64,000 nucleotides of DNA from Mycolicibacterium sp. HK-90 (GTDB lineage: Bacteria; Actinomycetota; Actinomycetes; Mycobacteriales; Mycobacteriaceae): assembly GCF_030486405.1 (NCBI RefSeq), contig NZ_CP129613.1:1798001-1862000 (forward strand), in the 5' to 3' direction. The notes beneath the pieces were generated by a model, which was given only the letters and a program-made list of their open reading frames with translations, ran no database searches and was not told the origin of the DNA. Both the position numbers and the translations under genes were made by a program. Positions 33,467 through 44,739 of the stretch are shown one piece after another; the stretch's first letter is position 1; each line of letters begins with the position of its first letter.

Positions 33467-33742
33467 CGGCCCAGTGTCAACCCGTAGTTGAGACTTTCGG
33501 GGACTTGGGCGCGGCGCGCCGCCGGCAAAAAGGTTGCAATTTGGTCACTACAACCCGGCTGGTGGCGGGGCGCTGCGCCCCGGGCTGGACCGTCGTTGCT
33601 GCGGTGTTACCGAATGGTGGTCTCGCTCAACGGGATTCGGCGTGAGTATCGATGTGCCATCGGTAGCGTCGCAAATGCGAGATCGACCGGATCGGCTGGG
33701 CGTGGGCCCGCCGCCGCAGAATCCACAACGGGAGGCTTCATC

Positions 33743-34420
33743 ATGACTGCGCGGGTAATCGCCGCTTTCTGCCGAATCGCCGCTGCCGTGACGCTGGGAT
33801 GTGCTCTGCTCGTCGCAGGCCCGGCGGGCGTCGGGCACGCGGCGCCGGATCGGGGTCCGATCGTCGTCTACATCGTCGAGCATGGCGAACCGGTCTTCAG
33901 TGACCCGGCTTTGCCATTGTCCGCCAACGGAATTCGTCACGGCAAGGCACTTCATGCGGTGCTGCGGGATGTGAAGTTCACCAACGTGTACTCATCGAGT
34001 GCCCTGCGGTCGAAGCAGACGGTTTCGTATACCGCGGATCCGCTCGGCCTGCCGATCGTGCAGCTGCCCGATGGGGATCCCGCCACCCCTACCGAAGCCG
34101 CCGTGGAGCCGATCGTGCAGGCCGTGACAAAACTGCCCGCCGGCAGCACAGCCTTGGTCGGCGGCAACACGGAGAACATCTACCGCATCATCAACAAGTT
34201 GGGAATTCCGGTCGTCCAGGGTTGCGGTCCCAACCAGCAATGCGTGCCGTGCTCGGACAAGACCTGCTTCACCGAAAATGACCTGAACAGCATCTGGCGG
34301 GTCACGATCTATCCCGCCGGCTCGGGCCTCCCACCCGGCATGAAGCTGCCCACGACCCTGGACCGCCTCCACACGGAATCGCCCAACATCATGGTTCCAC
34401 CGCGATCGTCCGCCGGGTAG
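33743..34420 (+). CDS. Secreted histidine-phosphatase-fold protein lacking key residues
   Basis: 225 residues with a Sec signal peptide (hydrophobic residues 5-30, cleavage near HAA-PD). The mature part has the phosphoglycerate-mutase/histidine-phosphatase layout: VVYIVEHGEPV, LSANGIRHGKALHAVL and SSSALRSKQTVSYTA. The catalytic RHG is EHG (Glu46-His47), and the second catalytic His, usually in a VTHG-like motif, is replaced in ALVGGNTENI. It is therefore probably not a phosphatase, perhaps a binding protein. Four Cys near residues 168-176 may form disulfides. Ribosome-binding site GGGAGG precedes the ATG. Confidence 0.8.
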   Translation: MTARVIAAFCRIAAAVTLGCALLVAGPAGVGHAAPDRGPIVVYIVEHGEPVFSDPALPLSANGIRHGKALHAVLRDVKFTNVYSSSALRSKQTVSYTADPLGLPIVQLPDGDPATPTEAAVEPIVQAVTKLPAGSTALVGGNTENIYRIINKLGIPVVQGCGPNQQCVPCSDKTCFTENDLNSIWRVTIYPAGSGLPPGMKLPTTLDRLHTESPNIMVPPRSSAG

Positions 34421-34425
34421 GTCCG

Positions 34426-35064
34426 TCAGCTCTCGGTGCCAGGTGCCCACAGCTGCGCGACTGAAACTCCGGCTGAGGCAAGCATCCGGCGCAGCAGCGG
34501 CAGGCTCAACCCGATCACGTTGGACGGGTCTCCCTCGATGCCGTCGATGAACCAGCCGCCAAGCCCGTCGAGCGTGAAACCGCCTGCGACACCGAGTGGT
34601 TCGCCGCTGCGCAGGTAGGCCTCCAGATCCGCCTCGGACGGCGAGCCGAAATGCACCGCGGTGACACCGGTATCGGCGAGGCGATGGGTGACCGCCCCGT
34701 CGCGTACGACAAGCACCGCGTGGCCCGAGTACAGCTGGGCCGTCCGGCCCGACATGCGGTGCCATTGCCGCCGCGCCGTGTCCACGTCCCCGGGCTTGCC
34801 GCACAGCTGCCCGTCGAGAAACAGCATGGAGTCACAACCGATGACGACACAGTCCGCGGCGAGCGCCGCGGGCAGGTGGGTGAGCACCTCGTCGGCCTTG
34901 GCGGTGGCCAGTCCGCTGACCACCCGCTCCGGTGGGGCGTCGGCCAGCGACGTGATGACGGCATCCTCGTCGACGCCCGAAACGACGACCAACGGATCGA
35001 GGCCGGCCTGGCGCAGAACGCCAAGCCGGCCTGTCGATGCCGAACCCAGGACGACCCTGGTCAT
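34426..35064 (-). CDS. maf: Maf family nucleotide pyrophosphatase
   Basis: 212-residue Maf/Ham1-fold enzyme that hydrolyses non-canonical or canonical NTPs to NMP and pyrophosphate, a house-cleaning and septum-related function. N-terminal [15 protein letters not shown], central [16 protein letters not shown], and [19 protein letters not shown] are family motifs. It follows accE5 by 11 bp, likely in the accD5-accE5-maf transcript, the Rv3280-Rv3282 order. Confidence 0.92.
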   Translation of the reverse strand: MTRVVLGSASTGRLGVLRQAGLDPLVVVSGVDEDAVITSLADAPPERVVSGLATAKADEVLTHLPAALAADCVVIGCDSMLFLDGQLCGKPGDVDTARRQWHRMSGRTAQLYSGHAVLVVRDGAVTHRLADTGVTAVHFGSPSEADLEAYLRSGEPLGVAGGFTLDGLGGWFIDGIEGDPSNVIGLSLPLLRRMLASAGVSVAQLWAPGTES

Positions 35065-35075
35065 CTAGCGGCTCA

Positions 35076-36976
<1,901 letters not shown>

Positions 36977-36981
36977 TCACG

Positions 36982-37012
36982 ATGTTATCGGTAACCCTAA
37001 GACTGGTCTAAG
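36982..37012 (-). promoter_or_regulatory. Candidate accD5 promoter overlapped by an inverted repeat
   Basis: On the minus strand TTAGAC (37011 to 37006), 18 bases, TAACAT (36987 to 36982). The -35 lies in the imperfect inverted repeat CTAAGACTGGTCTAAG (36997-37012), which could bind a repressor. Confidence 0.4.
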
Positions 37013-37100
37013 AGAGGTGGCCGTGGCGCGCGTCACTCCGGTACTCGATGTGTGCTGGGCCTGACGCCCCCGACGCCCCTTGGGGCCTACTCTCTCGAAC

Positions 37101-38240
37101 ATGACCACCGGGCCGGTTCGGCTCTCCGAACTGGGCACCGATCCCGCATCGGTGCTGCGGCTCGTCGAGCAATTCGACGCGCTCGAGGAGCAGGAGCCCA
37201 ACGCCGACGCGGCAGTGCGGTTTGCCGCGCTGATCGCCGGGTGTCCGGTCGGGGTCCGCTGGCCGGGCGGCACCGTCGTCCGGTACGACGCGACCGGACG
37301 CCTCGATCCGGTGGACGACGGGCCCGTTTCCGCCGAGGAGCACGAGACGGTCGTCTGGGCGGAGCGTGCCGGCGCCGCACACCCGCTGGACGAGGTGCTG
37401 ATCGACCGGCTGCGCCGGGTCGTCGGGCGGGCCGCGGCGCGAACCGGGGTGAGTGGGACCCCGCGCCTGGGCGATCCGGCATTGCTCGAGGTCGTGCTGT
37501 CGGCCAAGGAGCATCGCGAGGACCGGGCCAGGGCCATGCGGCTGTTGGGGCTCGACGAGCTTCGGCCGACGTGCGTGCTGGCCGCGTCGGGTCATACGCC
37601 CGGCGAGACCGTCCGTCTGATCACCGGTGTGCTGCCCGAGCCGACGGTGCGGTCGGCGGTGATCGGCAACGCGACGGCCATCGTGTGCCAAGGATCGTTC
37701 GACATGCGCGAGCTCTCGGATCGCCTGGAACGGCTCATCGTCGAACGGTTTCCCGCGGTGGTGAGTACGCACACCGCCTCCGGACCGTGGATCGGAATCG
37801 GTTCGGTCGGAACCGCATTCAGTGCGTCCACGTCGTGGCATGAAGCCGTGCGGGCGCTGCGGTTCGCGTCGTCGACCGGCTTCGGCAGGCGCGTGGTGGC
37901 CTACGAACGGCTCAGCTCACTGGAGTTGCTGGCCGACCTCCCGATCGACCGGGTACGGCGAAACCGAGATGTGGCCCGTATCAACGAGATTGCGTCGACG
38001 CCGACCGGAGACCTCGATGTACAGACCACCGAGGCGTTCTTCGTCTACGGCTCACTGCGGCGCACCGCCACCGAGCTGCACGTCCACCACAGCACGGTCG
38101 CGGCCCGCCTGGCCCGGGTCCAGGCCGCCATGGGGTGGGACTTCGAGGATCCGGTGGACCGCTTCCTGGGCACGCTCGTACTCATGGTCCGGCGGATCTC
38201 GATGTCGTCGGCCGAACTCGCTGACGCGGACCTGCTGTAG
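37101..38240 (+). CDS. PucR/CdaR-type helix-turn-helix regulator
   Basis: 379 residues. The C-terminal domain is the PucR helix-turn-helix (FFVYGSLRRTATELHVHHST, about residues 315-334, then VAARLARVQAAMGWD), and the central region (VVAYERLSSLELLADLP) matches the GGDEF-like linker of the family. Such regulators respond to catabolic substrates. It lies upstream of and parallel to the SnoaL/FadD/KstD/KshA operon, 232 bp apart, so it is a likely activator of it. Absent from the matching M. tuberculosis interval. Confidence 0.84.
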   Translation: MTTGPVRLSELGTDPASVLRLVEQFDALEEQEPNADAAVRFAALIAGCPVGVRWPGGTVVRYDATGRLDPVDDGPVSAEEHETVVWAERAGAAHPLDEVLIDRLRRVVGRAAARTGVSGTPRLGDPALLEVVLSAKEHREDRARAMRLLGLDELRPTCVLAASGHTPGETVRLITGVLPEPTVRSAVIGNATAIVCQGSFDMRELSDRLERLIVERFPAVVSTHTASGPWIGIGSVGTAFSASTSWHEAVRALRFASSTGFGRRVVAYERLSSLELLADLPIDRVRRNRDVARINEIASTPTGDLDVQTTEAFFVYGSLRRTATELHVHHSTVAARLARVQAAMGWDFEDPVDRFLGTLVLMVRRISMSSAELADADLL

Positions 38241-38242
38241 GG

Positions 38243-38315
38243 GACTGGTCACCACCCGCCCGGCGGCCACTTATCGCACGCAAATCCGCGATTCGCGTGT
38301 CACAAGTGGCCAGTC
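38243..38315. repeat. GTGGCCA-type intergenic palindrome, copy B
   Basis: Left arm GACTGG (38243-38248), a 16-base interruption, then GGCCACTTATCGCACGC (38265-38281); inner AATC/GATT stem; right arm GCGTGTCACAAGTGGCC then AGTC (38295-38315). Begins 2 bp after the PucR-type gene stop. Related to copies A and C. Confidence 0.68.
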
Positions 38316-38472
38316 GACAGGACCGGGGCGAGAAGTCCGACGAGTGTCGGGCGAACCGGCCGAATCCGCCGACGTGTGGCGGGTGACGGGCATCACCGCG
38401 TTGGCCAAGATTGCGATGCAGCCCACAACGGCTGACAAACAGCCCTCACACTCGCACATCAAGGAGGCCGAC

Positions 38473-39036
38473 ATGGCCGTCATCGATCCGACCAAGACCT
38501 GGGTCCCGGTGGAAGAACGTCTTGCCGTCACCACGAACGAGCGGCACCGGCAGGTGCTCGGCGTCGTGCTCGAGCACATGAAGGCCGAGGCCGAGCCGGA
38601 CATGGACCGGCTCATGGCGACGCTGAGCCCCAACCCGGACTACCACTTCTGGTACGCCAATGCCGATATGGGCCCCAAGACGACCAAGGGTGTGCGCGCC
38701 TATTACGAGGCATTCGTGGCCAGTGGCGCCAACCATCTCGTTTTCGAGATCGATCGCCTTGCCGTCGACGATGATCTGGTGATGACCGAAGGCTGGATGA
38801 AGATGATCTATCCGGGGGCGGCCGCCCAGGCGATCGGAGTCGAGGTCGAAGACCCCGACGGCGACTATCTGTTGCTGTTCCGTCAGCTCATCAATTGGCC
38901 CGTCGACGCCGACGGCCTGATCATCGGTGAGGACGCCTACCAGACCGGTCCGGTCAGCGTGACCAAGCTGAGCCAGGAAGACCTGCCACAGGCCTACATC
39001 GACCAGAAGCGCGCCGCCGCCGAAGCCCATGCCTGA
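38473..39036 (+). CDS. SnoaL-like/NTF2-fold protein
   Basis: 187 residues, nuclear-transport-factor-2-like cone fold: LEHMKAEAEPDMDRLMATL, PDYHFWYANADMGPKTTKG (about residues 55-73), YYEAFVASGANHLVFEIDRL and VTEGWMKM-like strand 'VMTEGWMKMIYPG'. Members act as hydratases, isomerases or binding proteins in ring degradation. A strong AAGGAGG site precedes the ATG. Its last 8 bp overlap the fadD start, making it first in a four-gene overlapping operon. Confidence 0.8.
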   Translation: MAVIDPTKTWVPVEERLAVTTNERHRQVLGVVLEHMKAEAEPDMDRLMATLSPNPDYHFWYANADMGPKTTKGVRAYYEAFVASGANHLVFEIDRLAVDDDLVMTEGWMKMIYPGAAAQAIGVEVEDPDGDYLLLFRQLINWPVDADGLIIGEDAYQTGPVSVTKLSQEDLPQAYIDQKRAAAEAHA

Positions 39037-40687
39037 CGTTCGGACTGACATCGCGTCGCTCCTGCTCGACCGGGTCGGCGATCAACACCTCGGCCTGCGC
39101 ACCCGTGATCGGGACTGGACCTGGGACGAGGTGGTCGCCGAATCGGCCGCGCGCGGGGCGCTGGCGCAGGCGATGCGGGTGGAAGGCCCGCTGCACATCG
39201 GCGTGCTGCTGGAGAACGTGCCGGACTTCCTGTTCTGGCTGGGCGGCGCCGCCCTGGTCGGGGCGACCATCGTCGGGATCAACCCGACCCGGGGCGCCGC
39301 CGAGCTGGCGGCCGAAATTCGGCTTGCCGATTGCCAATTGATCGTCACCGACACCGCGGGCGCGCAGCGTCTGCGTGATCTCGACCTCGGCCTCACGCCG
39401 GAGCGGTTCCTGGTGGTCGACGGCCCGGACTACGCAGCGCAGGTCCACGCACACCGCGTCACCCCCACGGCCTCGCCGAAAGTGACCGAAGACTCGCTGA
39501 TGCTGCTGTTGTTCACCTCGGGGACGACAGGTGCCTCCAAGGCCGTCATCTGCAGCCAGGGCAGGCTGGCCCGGATCGCCTACGCGGCCGCCGAGAAGTT
39601 CGGCCACGTGCGCGAAGACGTCGAGTACTGCTGCATGCCGCTGTTCCACGGCAACGCCATCATGGCGCTGTGGGCGCCCGCGCTGTCGGTCGGCGCGACG
39701 GTGTGCCTGACGCCCTCGTTCTCGGCGTCCGGATTCCTACCCGACGTCCGGTATTTCGGTGCCACCTTCTTCACCTACGTGGGCAAGGCGCTCGGATACC
39801 TGATGGCCACCCCGGAACAGCCTGACGACGCCGACAACCCGTTGGTCCGCGGCTTCGGCACCGAGGCCTCACCGGATGACCAGAACGAGTTCAAACGCCG
39901 GTTCGGCGCCGAACTGTTCGAGGGCTACGGGTCCAGCGAGGGTGGTGGCGCGGTGGCGCTGGCGCCGGACATGCCGCCGGGGGCGCTCGGCCGGCCCGCG
40001 CACGCCGGAGTGGCCATCGTCGATCCGGAAACGCTGAACGACTGCGTACCAGCGGTTTTCGACGAGCACGGCCGGGTGCTCAACCCTGACGACGCGGTGG
40101 GGGAGATCGTCGACAAGTTCGGCACCCGCACATTCGAGGGTTACTACAAGAACGACGAAGCCAATGCCGAACGCATCCGCAACGGCTGGTATTGGACAGG
40201 GGACCTCGGCTATCTCGACGCGGACGGGTTCATCTATTTCGCCGGCCGGCGTGGCGACTGGATCCGGGTCGACGGCGAGAACACCTCGGCCCTGAACATC
40301 GAGCGGGTGCTGCGCCGCCATCCCGAGGTGGTGGCGGCCGGGGCATACGCGGTGCCTGATCCGCGGTCGGGTGACCAGGTGATGGCTGCGATCGAGGTGT
40401 CCGATCCCACCGGTTTCGACGCCGCGGCGTTCATCGCCTACCTCGCCGACCAGGACGACCTGGGCAGCAAGGGAATTCCGCGGTTCCTGCGAGTGTCGAA
40501 GAACCTGCCCGTCACCGGGTCCAACAAGGTGCTCAAACGTGAACTGCAACAGGCGCGTTGGCACACCGAAGAGGTGGTGTACCGGTGGGTGGGACGCGGC
40601 GCGCCGGTGTATGAGGCCATGGGCGACGATGACAAACAGTCGCTGGACGCCGAGTTCGCGCAGTACGGGAGGCAGCGTTATCTATGA
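39029..40687 (+). CDS. Acyl-CoA synthetase, FadD1/FadD17-like
   Basis: 552-residue ANL-superfamily ligase that activates a carboxylic acid to its CoA thioester through an acyl-AMP. P-loop LLFTSGTTGASKAVI (about residues 159-173), YGSSEGGGAV (about 293-302), and the hinge/core motif YWTGDLGYLDADGFIYFAGR (about 390-409), with the C-terminal catalytic Lys region GSNKVLKRELQ. Similar in type to FadD17/FadD1 of sterol and fatty-acid clusters. Overlaps genes on both sides. Confidence 0.88.
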   Translation: MPDVRTDIASLLLDRVGDQHLGLRTRDRDWTWDEVVAESAARGALAQAMRVEGPLHIGVLLENVPDFLFWLGGAALVGATIVGINPTRGAAELAAEIRLADCQLIVTDTAGAQRLRDLDLGLTPERFLVVDGPDYAAQVHAHRVTPTASPKVTEDSLMLLLFTSGTTGASKAVICSQGRLARIAYAAAEKFGHVREDVEYCCMPLFHGNAIMALWAPALSVGATVCLTPSFSASGFLPDVRYFGATFFTYVGKALGYLMATPEQPDDADNPLVRGFGTEASPDDQNEFKRRFGAELFEGYGSSEGGGAVALAPDMPPGALGRPAHAGVAIVDPETLNDCVPAVFDEHGRVLNPDDAVGEIVDKFGTRTFEGYYKNDEANAERIRNGWYWTGDLGYLDADGFIYFAGRRGDWIRVDGENTSALNIERVLRRHPEVVAAGAYAVPDPRSGDQVMAAIEVSDPTGFDAAAFIAYLADQDDLGSKGIPRFLRVSKNLPVTGSNKVLKRELQQARWHTEEVVYRWVGRGAPVYEAMGDDDKQSLDAEFAQYGRQRYL

Positions 40688-42228
40688 AGTGGGATGACCA
40701 GTGTGATGTGCTGATCGCCGGGTCGGGCGGTGGTGGCGTCACCGGCGCGTACACCGCGGCCCGCGAAGGTCTGTCGGTGATCCTGGCCGAGGCCAGCGAC
40801 AAATTCGGCGGCACCACAGCGTATTCCGGTGGCGGCGGGGTGTGGTTCCCGTGCAACCCGGTGCTCAAGCGGGCCGGCACCGACGACACCATCGAGGACG
40901 CGCTGGAGTACTACCATGCCGTCGTCGGCGACCGCACCCCGCGGGAACTGCAGGACACCTACGTGCGCGGCGGCGCCGGGCTGATCGAGTATCTGGAAGC
41001 CGACGACAATCTGAAGTTCGCGCCGATGCCGTGGCCCGACTACTTTGGCAAGGCACCCAAGGCCAGAACCGACGGGCAGCGCCACATCGCGGCCCGGCCG
41101 CTCAAGGTGGAGAAGGCCCCCCATCTGCGCGAGCTGGTGCGCGGGCCGCTCGACGCCGACCGGCTCGGAGCCGAGCAGCCCGACGACTACTTCATCGGTG
41201 GCCGGGCGCTGATCGCCCGGTTCCTGAAGGCCACCGAGCAGTACCCCAAGGCGTCGCTTCGCCTGAACACCCCGCTGGTCGAATTGGTCGTCGAGGACGG
41301 GACCGTGACCGGCGCGATCGTAGAAACCGACGGCGAGCGTCAAGCCATCCGGGCCCGTCGCGGCGTGCTGCTCGCGGCAGGCGGGTTCGAAGGCAACGAC
41401 GAACTGCGCCGCGAGTACGGCGTTCCCGGCGTCGCCCGCGACACGATGGGGCCACCGGCCAACCTGGGGCGGACGCACCAGGCCGCGATCGCCGTCGGCG
41501 CCGACGTCGACCTGATGGAGCAGGCCTGGTGGTCACCGGGGATGACCCATCCGGACGGGCGGTCGGCCTTCGCGCTGTGGTTCACCGGCGGCATCTTCGT
41601 GGACCAGAACGGGCAGCGGTTCGTCAACGAGTCGGCGGCCTACGACCGTATCGGCCGCGCGATCCTGCCGCGGCTGGCCGACGGTTCGATGACGTTGCCC
41701 TACTGGATGATCTACGACGATCGCGAGGGCGAGGTGCCGCCGGTCAAGGCGACCAACGTCTCGATGGTCGACACGCAGGCCTACATCGACGCGGGGTTGT
41801 GGCACACCGCCGACACGCTGGAAGAGCTGGCCGCGAAGATCGGCGTCCCCGCCGAGAACCTGACCGCCACCGTCGAGCGCTTCAACACGTTCGTCGCCGC
41901 CGGCACGGACGAGGATTTCGGCCGCGGCGACGAGGCGTATGACCGGGCCTTCTCTGGCGGCGCATCACCGCTCGTCGCGATCGAGAAGGGCCCGTTCCAT
42001 GCCGCCGCGTTCGGTATCTCCGACCTCGGCACCAAGGGCGGGCTGCGTACCGACACCGCGGCGCGGGTACTCGACGCGAGCGGTGCGGTGATCGGCGGTC
42101 TGTACGCCGCCGGCAACACCATGGCCGCCCCGAGCGGCACCGCCTATCCGGGCGGCGGAAATCCGATCGGAACGAGCATGCTGTTCAGCCACCTGGCGGT
42201 CAAAGACATGTTAGGACGAGAGGTATGA
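40684..42228 (+). CDS. FAD-dependent ketosteroid delta1-dehydrogenase-like flavoprotein
   Basis: 514 residues. FAD dinucleotide-binding loop GSGGGGVTGAYTAAREG (13-29), GGTTAYSGGGGVWFP, ARRGVLLAAGGFE and the C-terminal SGTAYPGGGNPIGTSMLFSH, a pattern shared by KstD and related fumarate-reductase-like dehydrogenases that introduce a double bond into 3-ketosteroid ring A. Substrate is not certain; related enzymes act on other cyclic ketones. Start and stop overlap neighbours by 4 bp. Confidence 0.82.
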   Translation: MKWDDQCDVLIAGSGGGGVTGAYTAAREGLSVILAEASDKFGGTTAYSGGGGVWFPCNPVLKRAGTDDTIEDALEYYHAVVGDRTPRELQDTYVRGGAGLIEYLEADDNLKFAPMPWPDYFGKAPKARTDGQRHIAARPLKVEKAPHLRELVRGPLDADRLGAEQPDDYFIGGRALIARFLKATEQYPKASLRLNTPLVELVVEDGTVTGAIVETDGERQAIRARRGVLLAAGGFEGNDELRREYGVPGVARDTMGPPANLGRTHQAAIAVGADVDLMEQAWWSPGMTHPDGRSAFALWFTGGIFVDQNGQRFVNESAAYDRIGRAILPRLADGSMTLPYWMIYDDREGEVPPVKATNVSMVDTQAYIDAGLWHTADTLEELAAKIGVPAENLTATVERFNTFVAAGTDEDFGRGDEAYDRAFSGGASPLVAIEKGPFHAAAFGISDLGTKGGLRTDTAARVLDASGAVIGGLYAAGNTMAAPSGTAYPGGGNPIGTSMLFSHLAVKDMLGREV

Positions 42229-43337
42229 GTGACATCCGGGAGATCGACGCCGGCGCGGCGATGACGCGGTTCGCGCGTGGCTGGCATTGCATCGGGCTCG
42301 CCGAATCGTTCCGCGACGGGCAGCCGCACGGCATCAACGCGTTCGGGACCAAACTCGTCGTCTATTCCGACTCGGCCGGCGCGCTGCACGTGCTGGATTC
42401 GTATTGCCGGCACATGGGCGGCGACCTGTCGATGGGTTCGGTCAAGGACGACAACCTGGCCTGCCCGTTCCATGACTGGCGTTGGGGCAGCGACGGCAAG
42501 TGCAAGCTGGTGCCGTACGCCAAGCGCACCCCGCGGCTGGCCCGCACCCGCAAATGGCCCACGACCGAGGTCAACGGCCAGCTGCTGGTCTGGCACGACC
42601 CGGAAGGGTCGGAGCCTCCCGCCGAGCTGACCCCGCCCACGATCGAGGGCTACGAGGACGGCATCTGGTCACCGTGGCAATGGAATTCGCTGCTGATCGA
42701 AGGGTCGCACTGCCGCGAGATCGTCGACAACAACGTCGACATGGCGCACTTCTTCTACATCCACCACGCCTATCCGACGTACTTCAAGAACGTCATCGAA
42801 GGCCACACCGCAAGCCAGTTCATGGAGTCCAAGCCGCGGCCCGACTACGCCACCAGGGAGCTCTGGGACGGCACCTATCTGCGTTCGGAGGCAACGTATT
42901 TCGGCCCGGCGTACATGATCAACTGGTTGCACAACGATCTCGCGCCGAATTTCACCGTCGAGATCGCCCTGATCAACTGCCACTACCCGGTGACGCACGA
43001 CTCGTTCGTGTTGCAGTGGGGAGTCGCGGTTCAGCGGAATCCCGGGTTGCCGGCGGAAAAGGCCGAGAAGCTCGCGGCGACGATGAGCCGCAGTTTCGGT
43101 GACGGCTTCATGGAGGACGTCGAGATCTGGAAACACAAGGCCCGCATCGACAACCCGCTGCTGACCGAGGAGGACGGGCCCGTCTACCACCACCGCCGGT
43201 GGTATGAGCAGTTCTATGTCGACGTCGCCGACGTCACGCCAGAGATGACCGACCGCTTCGAGCAGGAGGTCGACACCACGCACGCCAACGAGCTCTGGCA
43301 GCAGGAGGTGGCAGCCAACCTGGCGGCACCGAGATAG
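42225..43337 (+). CDS. Rieske oxygenase, 3-ketosteroid 9alpha-hydroxylase (KshA)-like
   Basis: 370-residue terminal oxygenase. The Rieske 2Fe-2S centre is bound by Cys61, His63, Cys80 and His83 (CRHMGG and CPFHDW). The mononuclear iron site is in NNVDMAHFFYIHH (169-181), with His175 and His180; a later Asp completes the facial triad. It resembles KshA, which with a KstD opens steroid ring B, and it is coupled to a KstD-like gene. No KshB-type reductase is next to it. Last gene of the operon. Confidence 0.86.
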   Translation: MSDIREIDAGAAMTRFARGWHCIGLAESFRDGQPHGINAFGTKLVVYSDSAGALHVLDSYCRHMGGDLSMGSVKDDNLACPFHDWRWGSDGKCKLVPYAKRTPRLARTRKWPTTEVNGQLLVWHDPEGSEPPAELTPPTIEGYEDGIWSPWQWNSLLIEGSHCREIVDNNVDMAHFFYIHHAYPTYFKNVIEGHTASQFMESKPRPDYATRELWDGTYLRSEATYFGPAYMINWLHNDLAPNFTVEIALINCHYPVTHDSFVLQWGVAVQRNPGLPAEKAEKLAATMSRSFGDGFMEDVEIWKHKARIDNPLLTEEDGPVYHHRRWYEQFYVDVADVTPEMTDRFEQEVDTTHANELWQQEVAANLAAPR

Positions 43338-43413
43338 TGGGGCTGGCCACCGGTGGGCCCACCGAATCCAATTGCGGTGAGTGACATTTCCTGACCCCAG
43401 TAAGCTGACCGCG

Positions 43414-44211
43414 ATGAATACGCGACTGCCGCTGGACACCGCCACACTGCGAGCCGGATTGTGCGCGCCATGGCGTCGACTCGACGTCGTGGACGAAACC
43501 GGATCCACCAACGCCGACCTGCTGGCCCGGGCCGCTGCCGGTGAGGACATCGCCGGGTCGGTGCTGATCGCCGAGCACCAGAACGCCGGGCGGGGCAGGC
43601 ACGGCCGGCAGTGGACGGCGCCGCCGCGCTCGCAGGTTGCCCTGTCGGTCGGGGTCGACGCCACCGGGGTGCCCGTCGACACCTGGGGCTGGCTGCCGTT
43701 GGCCACCGGCGTCGCCGTCGTCGACGCCGTCGCAGAAATCACCGGCGTCCGCGTCGGCCTCAAATGGCCCAACGACGTACAGGTCGGCCCGGTAGGCGGA
43801 AAACTTGCCGGCATCCTGGCCGAGGTGGCCTCACCGGCACCTGTCGTCGTGGTCGGGGTGGGCCTGAATGTGACGATGACCGCCGACGAGGCTCCCGACC
43901 CGCGCGCCACCTCGCTGACCCGGCTCGGAGCGGCCGTCGTGGACCGCGGCCCACTGGCCCAGGCAATGCTGCGACACCTGGCCGACCGTTTCGCGCGTTG
44001 GCGCGACGCCGATCCCACACTGGCGGCCGACTACCGCGAACGCAGCGTCACCATCGGCAGCCGGGTGCGGGCGATCCTGCCCGGGGACACTGCCGTGGAG
44101 GGGACGGCCACCGACGTCGACGGACTCGGGCGGCTGATCATCGACACCGGAACCGACCGGATCACGGTGTCTGCCGGCGACATCACCCACCTCCGGCCCG
44201 TGGAGTCGTAG
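43414..44211 (+). CDS. birA: Biotin-protein ligase BirA
   Basis: 265-residue ligase that makes biotinyl-5'-AMP and attaches biotin to acyl-CoA carboxylases such as AccA3. ETGSTNADLL, NAGRGRHGRQW and LKWPNDVQV are the substrate-binding motifs; a C-terminal SH3-like domain follows. No N-terminal DNA-binding domain, so it is not a repressor. ATG at 43414 chosen; an upstream GTG at 43381 would add 11 unconserved residues. Same place as Rv3279c. Confidence 0.93.
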   Translation: MNTRLPLDTATLRAGLCAPWRRLDVVDETGSTNADLLARAAAGEDIAGSVLIAEHQNAGRGRHGRQWTAPPRSQVALSVGVDATGVPVDTWGWLPLATGVAVVDAVAEITGVRVGLKWPNDVQVGPVGGKLAGILAEVASPAPVVVVGVGLNVTMTADEAPDPRATSLTRLGAAVVDRGPLAQAMLRHLADRFARWRDADPTLAADYRERSVTIGSRVRAILPGDTAVEGTATDVDGLGRLIIDTGTDRITVSAGDITHLRPVES

Positions 44212-44220
44212 AGTGCTGCC

Positions 44221-44739
44221 GTGGGGTACCCGGAGAATGTGCTGGCCAACGACGAGCAGGTGGTGCTGCACCGGCACCCGCACTGGAAGCGCCTGATCGG
44301 GGCGGTCCTCGTTTTGATCCTGGCCACCGCGGCCTCGGCGTTCGTCGCGGCCGTGGTCAACTCCATGGACTGGCAGGCCACCGCCAAGAACGTGCTGTTC
44401 ATCGTGATCGGGGTGATCTGGCTCGTCGTGGTGGGCTGGCTCGCCGTGTGGCCGTTCCTGAACTGGTGGACAACCCACTTCGTCATCACCGACCGGCGGG
44501 TGATGTTCCGGCACGGCGTGCTGACCCGCGCGGGTATCGACATCCCGCTCGCGCGCATCAACAGCGTCGAATTCCGCCACGGGCTGACCGACCGGCTGTT
44601 GCGCACCGGCACGCTGATCATCGAATCGGCGTCGCAGGATCCCCTGGAATTCCACGACATTCCGCGCGTGGAACAGGTGCACTCACTGCTGTATCACGAA
44701 GTTTTCGACACCCTGGGGTCCGAAGAGTCACCCAGCTGA
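44221..44739 (+). CDS. PH-domain membrane protein
   Basis: 172 residues from a GTG at 44221. Two membrane segments (about residues 26-46 and 57-79) precede a bacterial PH-like (bPH2) domain: THFVITDRRVMFRHGVLTRA, DIPLARINSVEFRHGL, GTLIIESASQDP. Equivalent of Rv3278c; function unknown. It lies 9 bp after birA and overlaps the convergent GtrA gene by 46 bp. Confidence 0.85.
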   Translation: MGYPENVLANDEQVVLHRHPHWKRLIGAVLVLILATAASAFVAAVVNSMDWQATAKNVLFIVIGVIWLVVVGWLAVWPFLNWWTTHFVITDRRVMFRHGVLTRAGIDIPLARINSVEFRHGLTDRLLRTGTLIIESASQDPLEFHDIPRVEQVHSLLYHEVFDTLGSEESPS

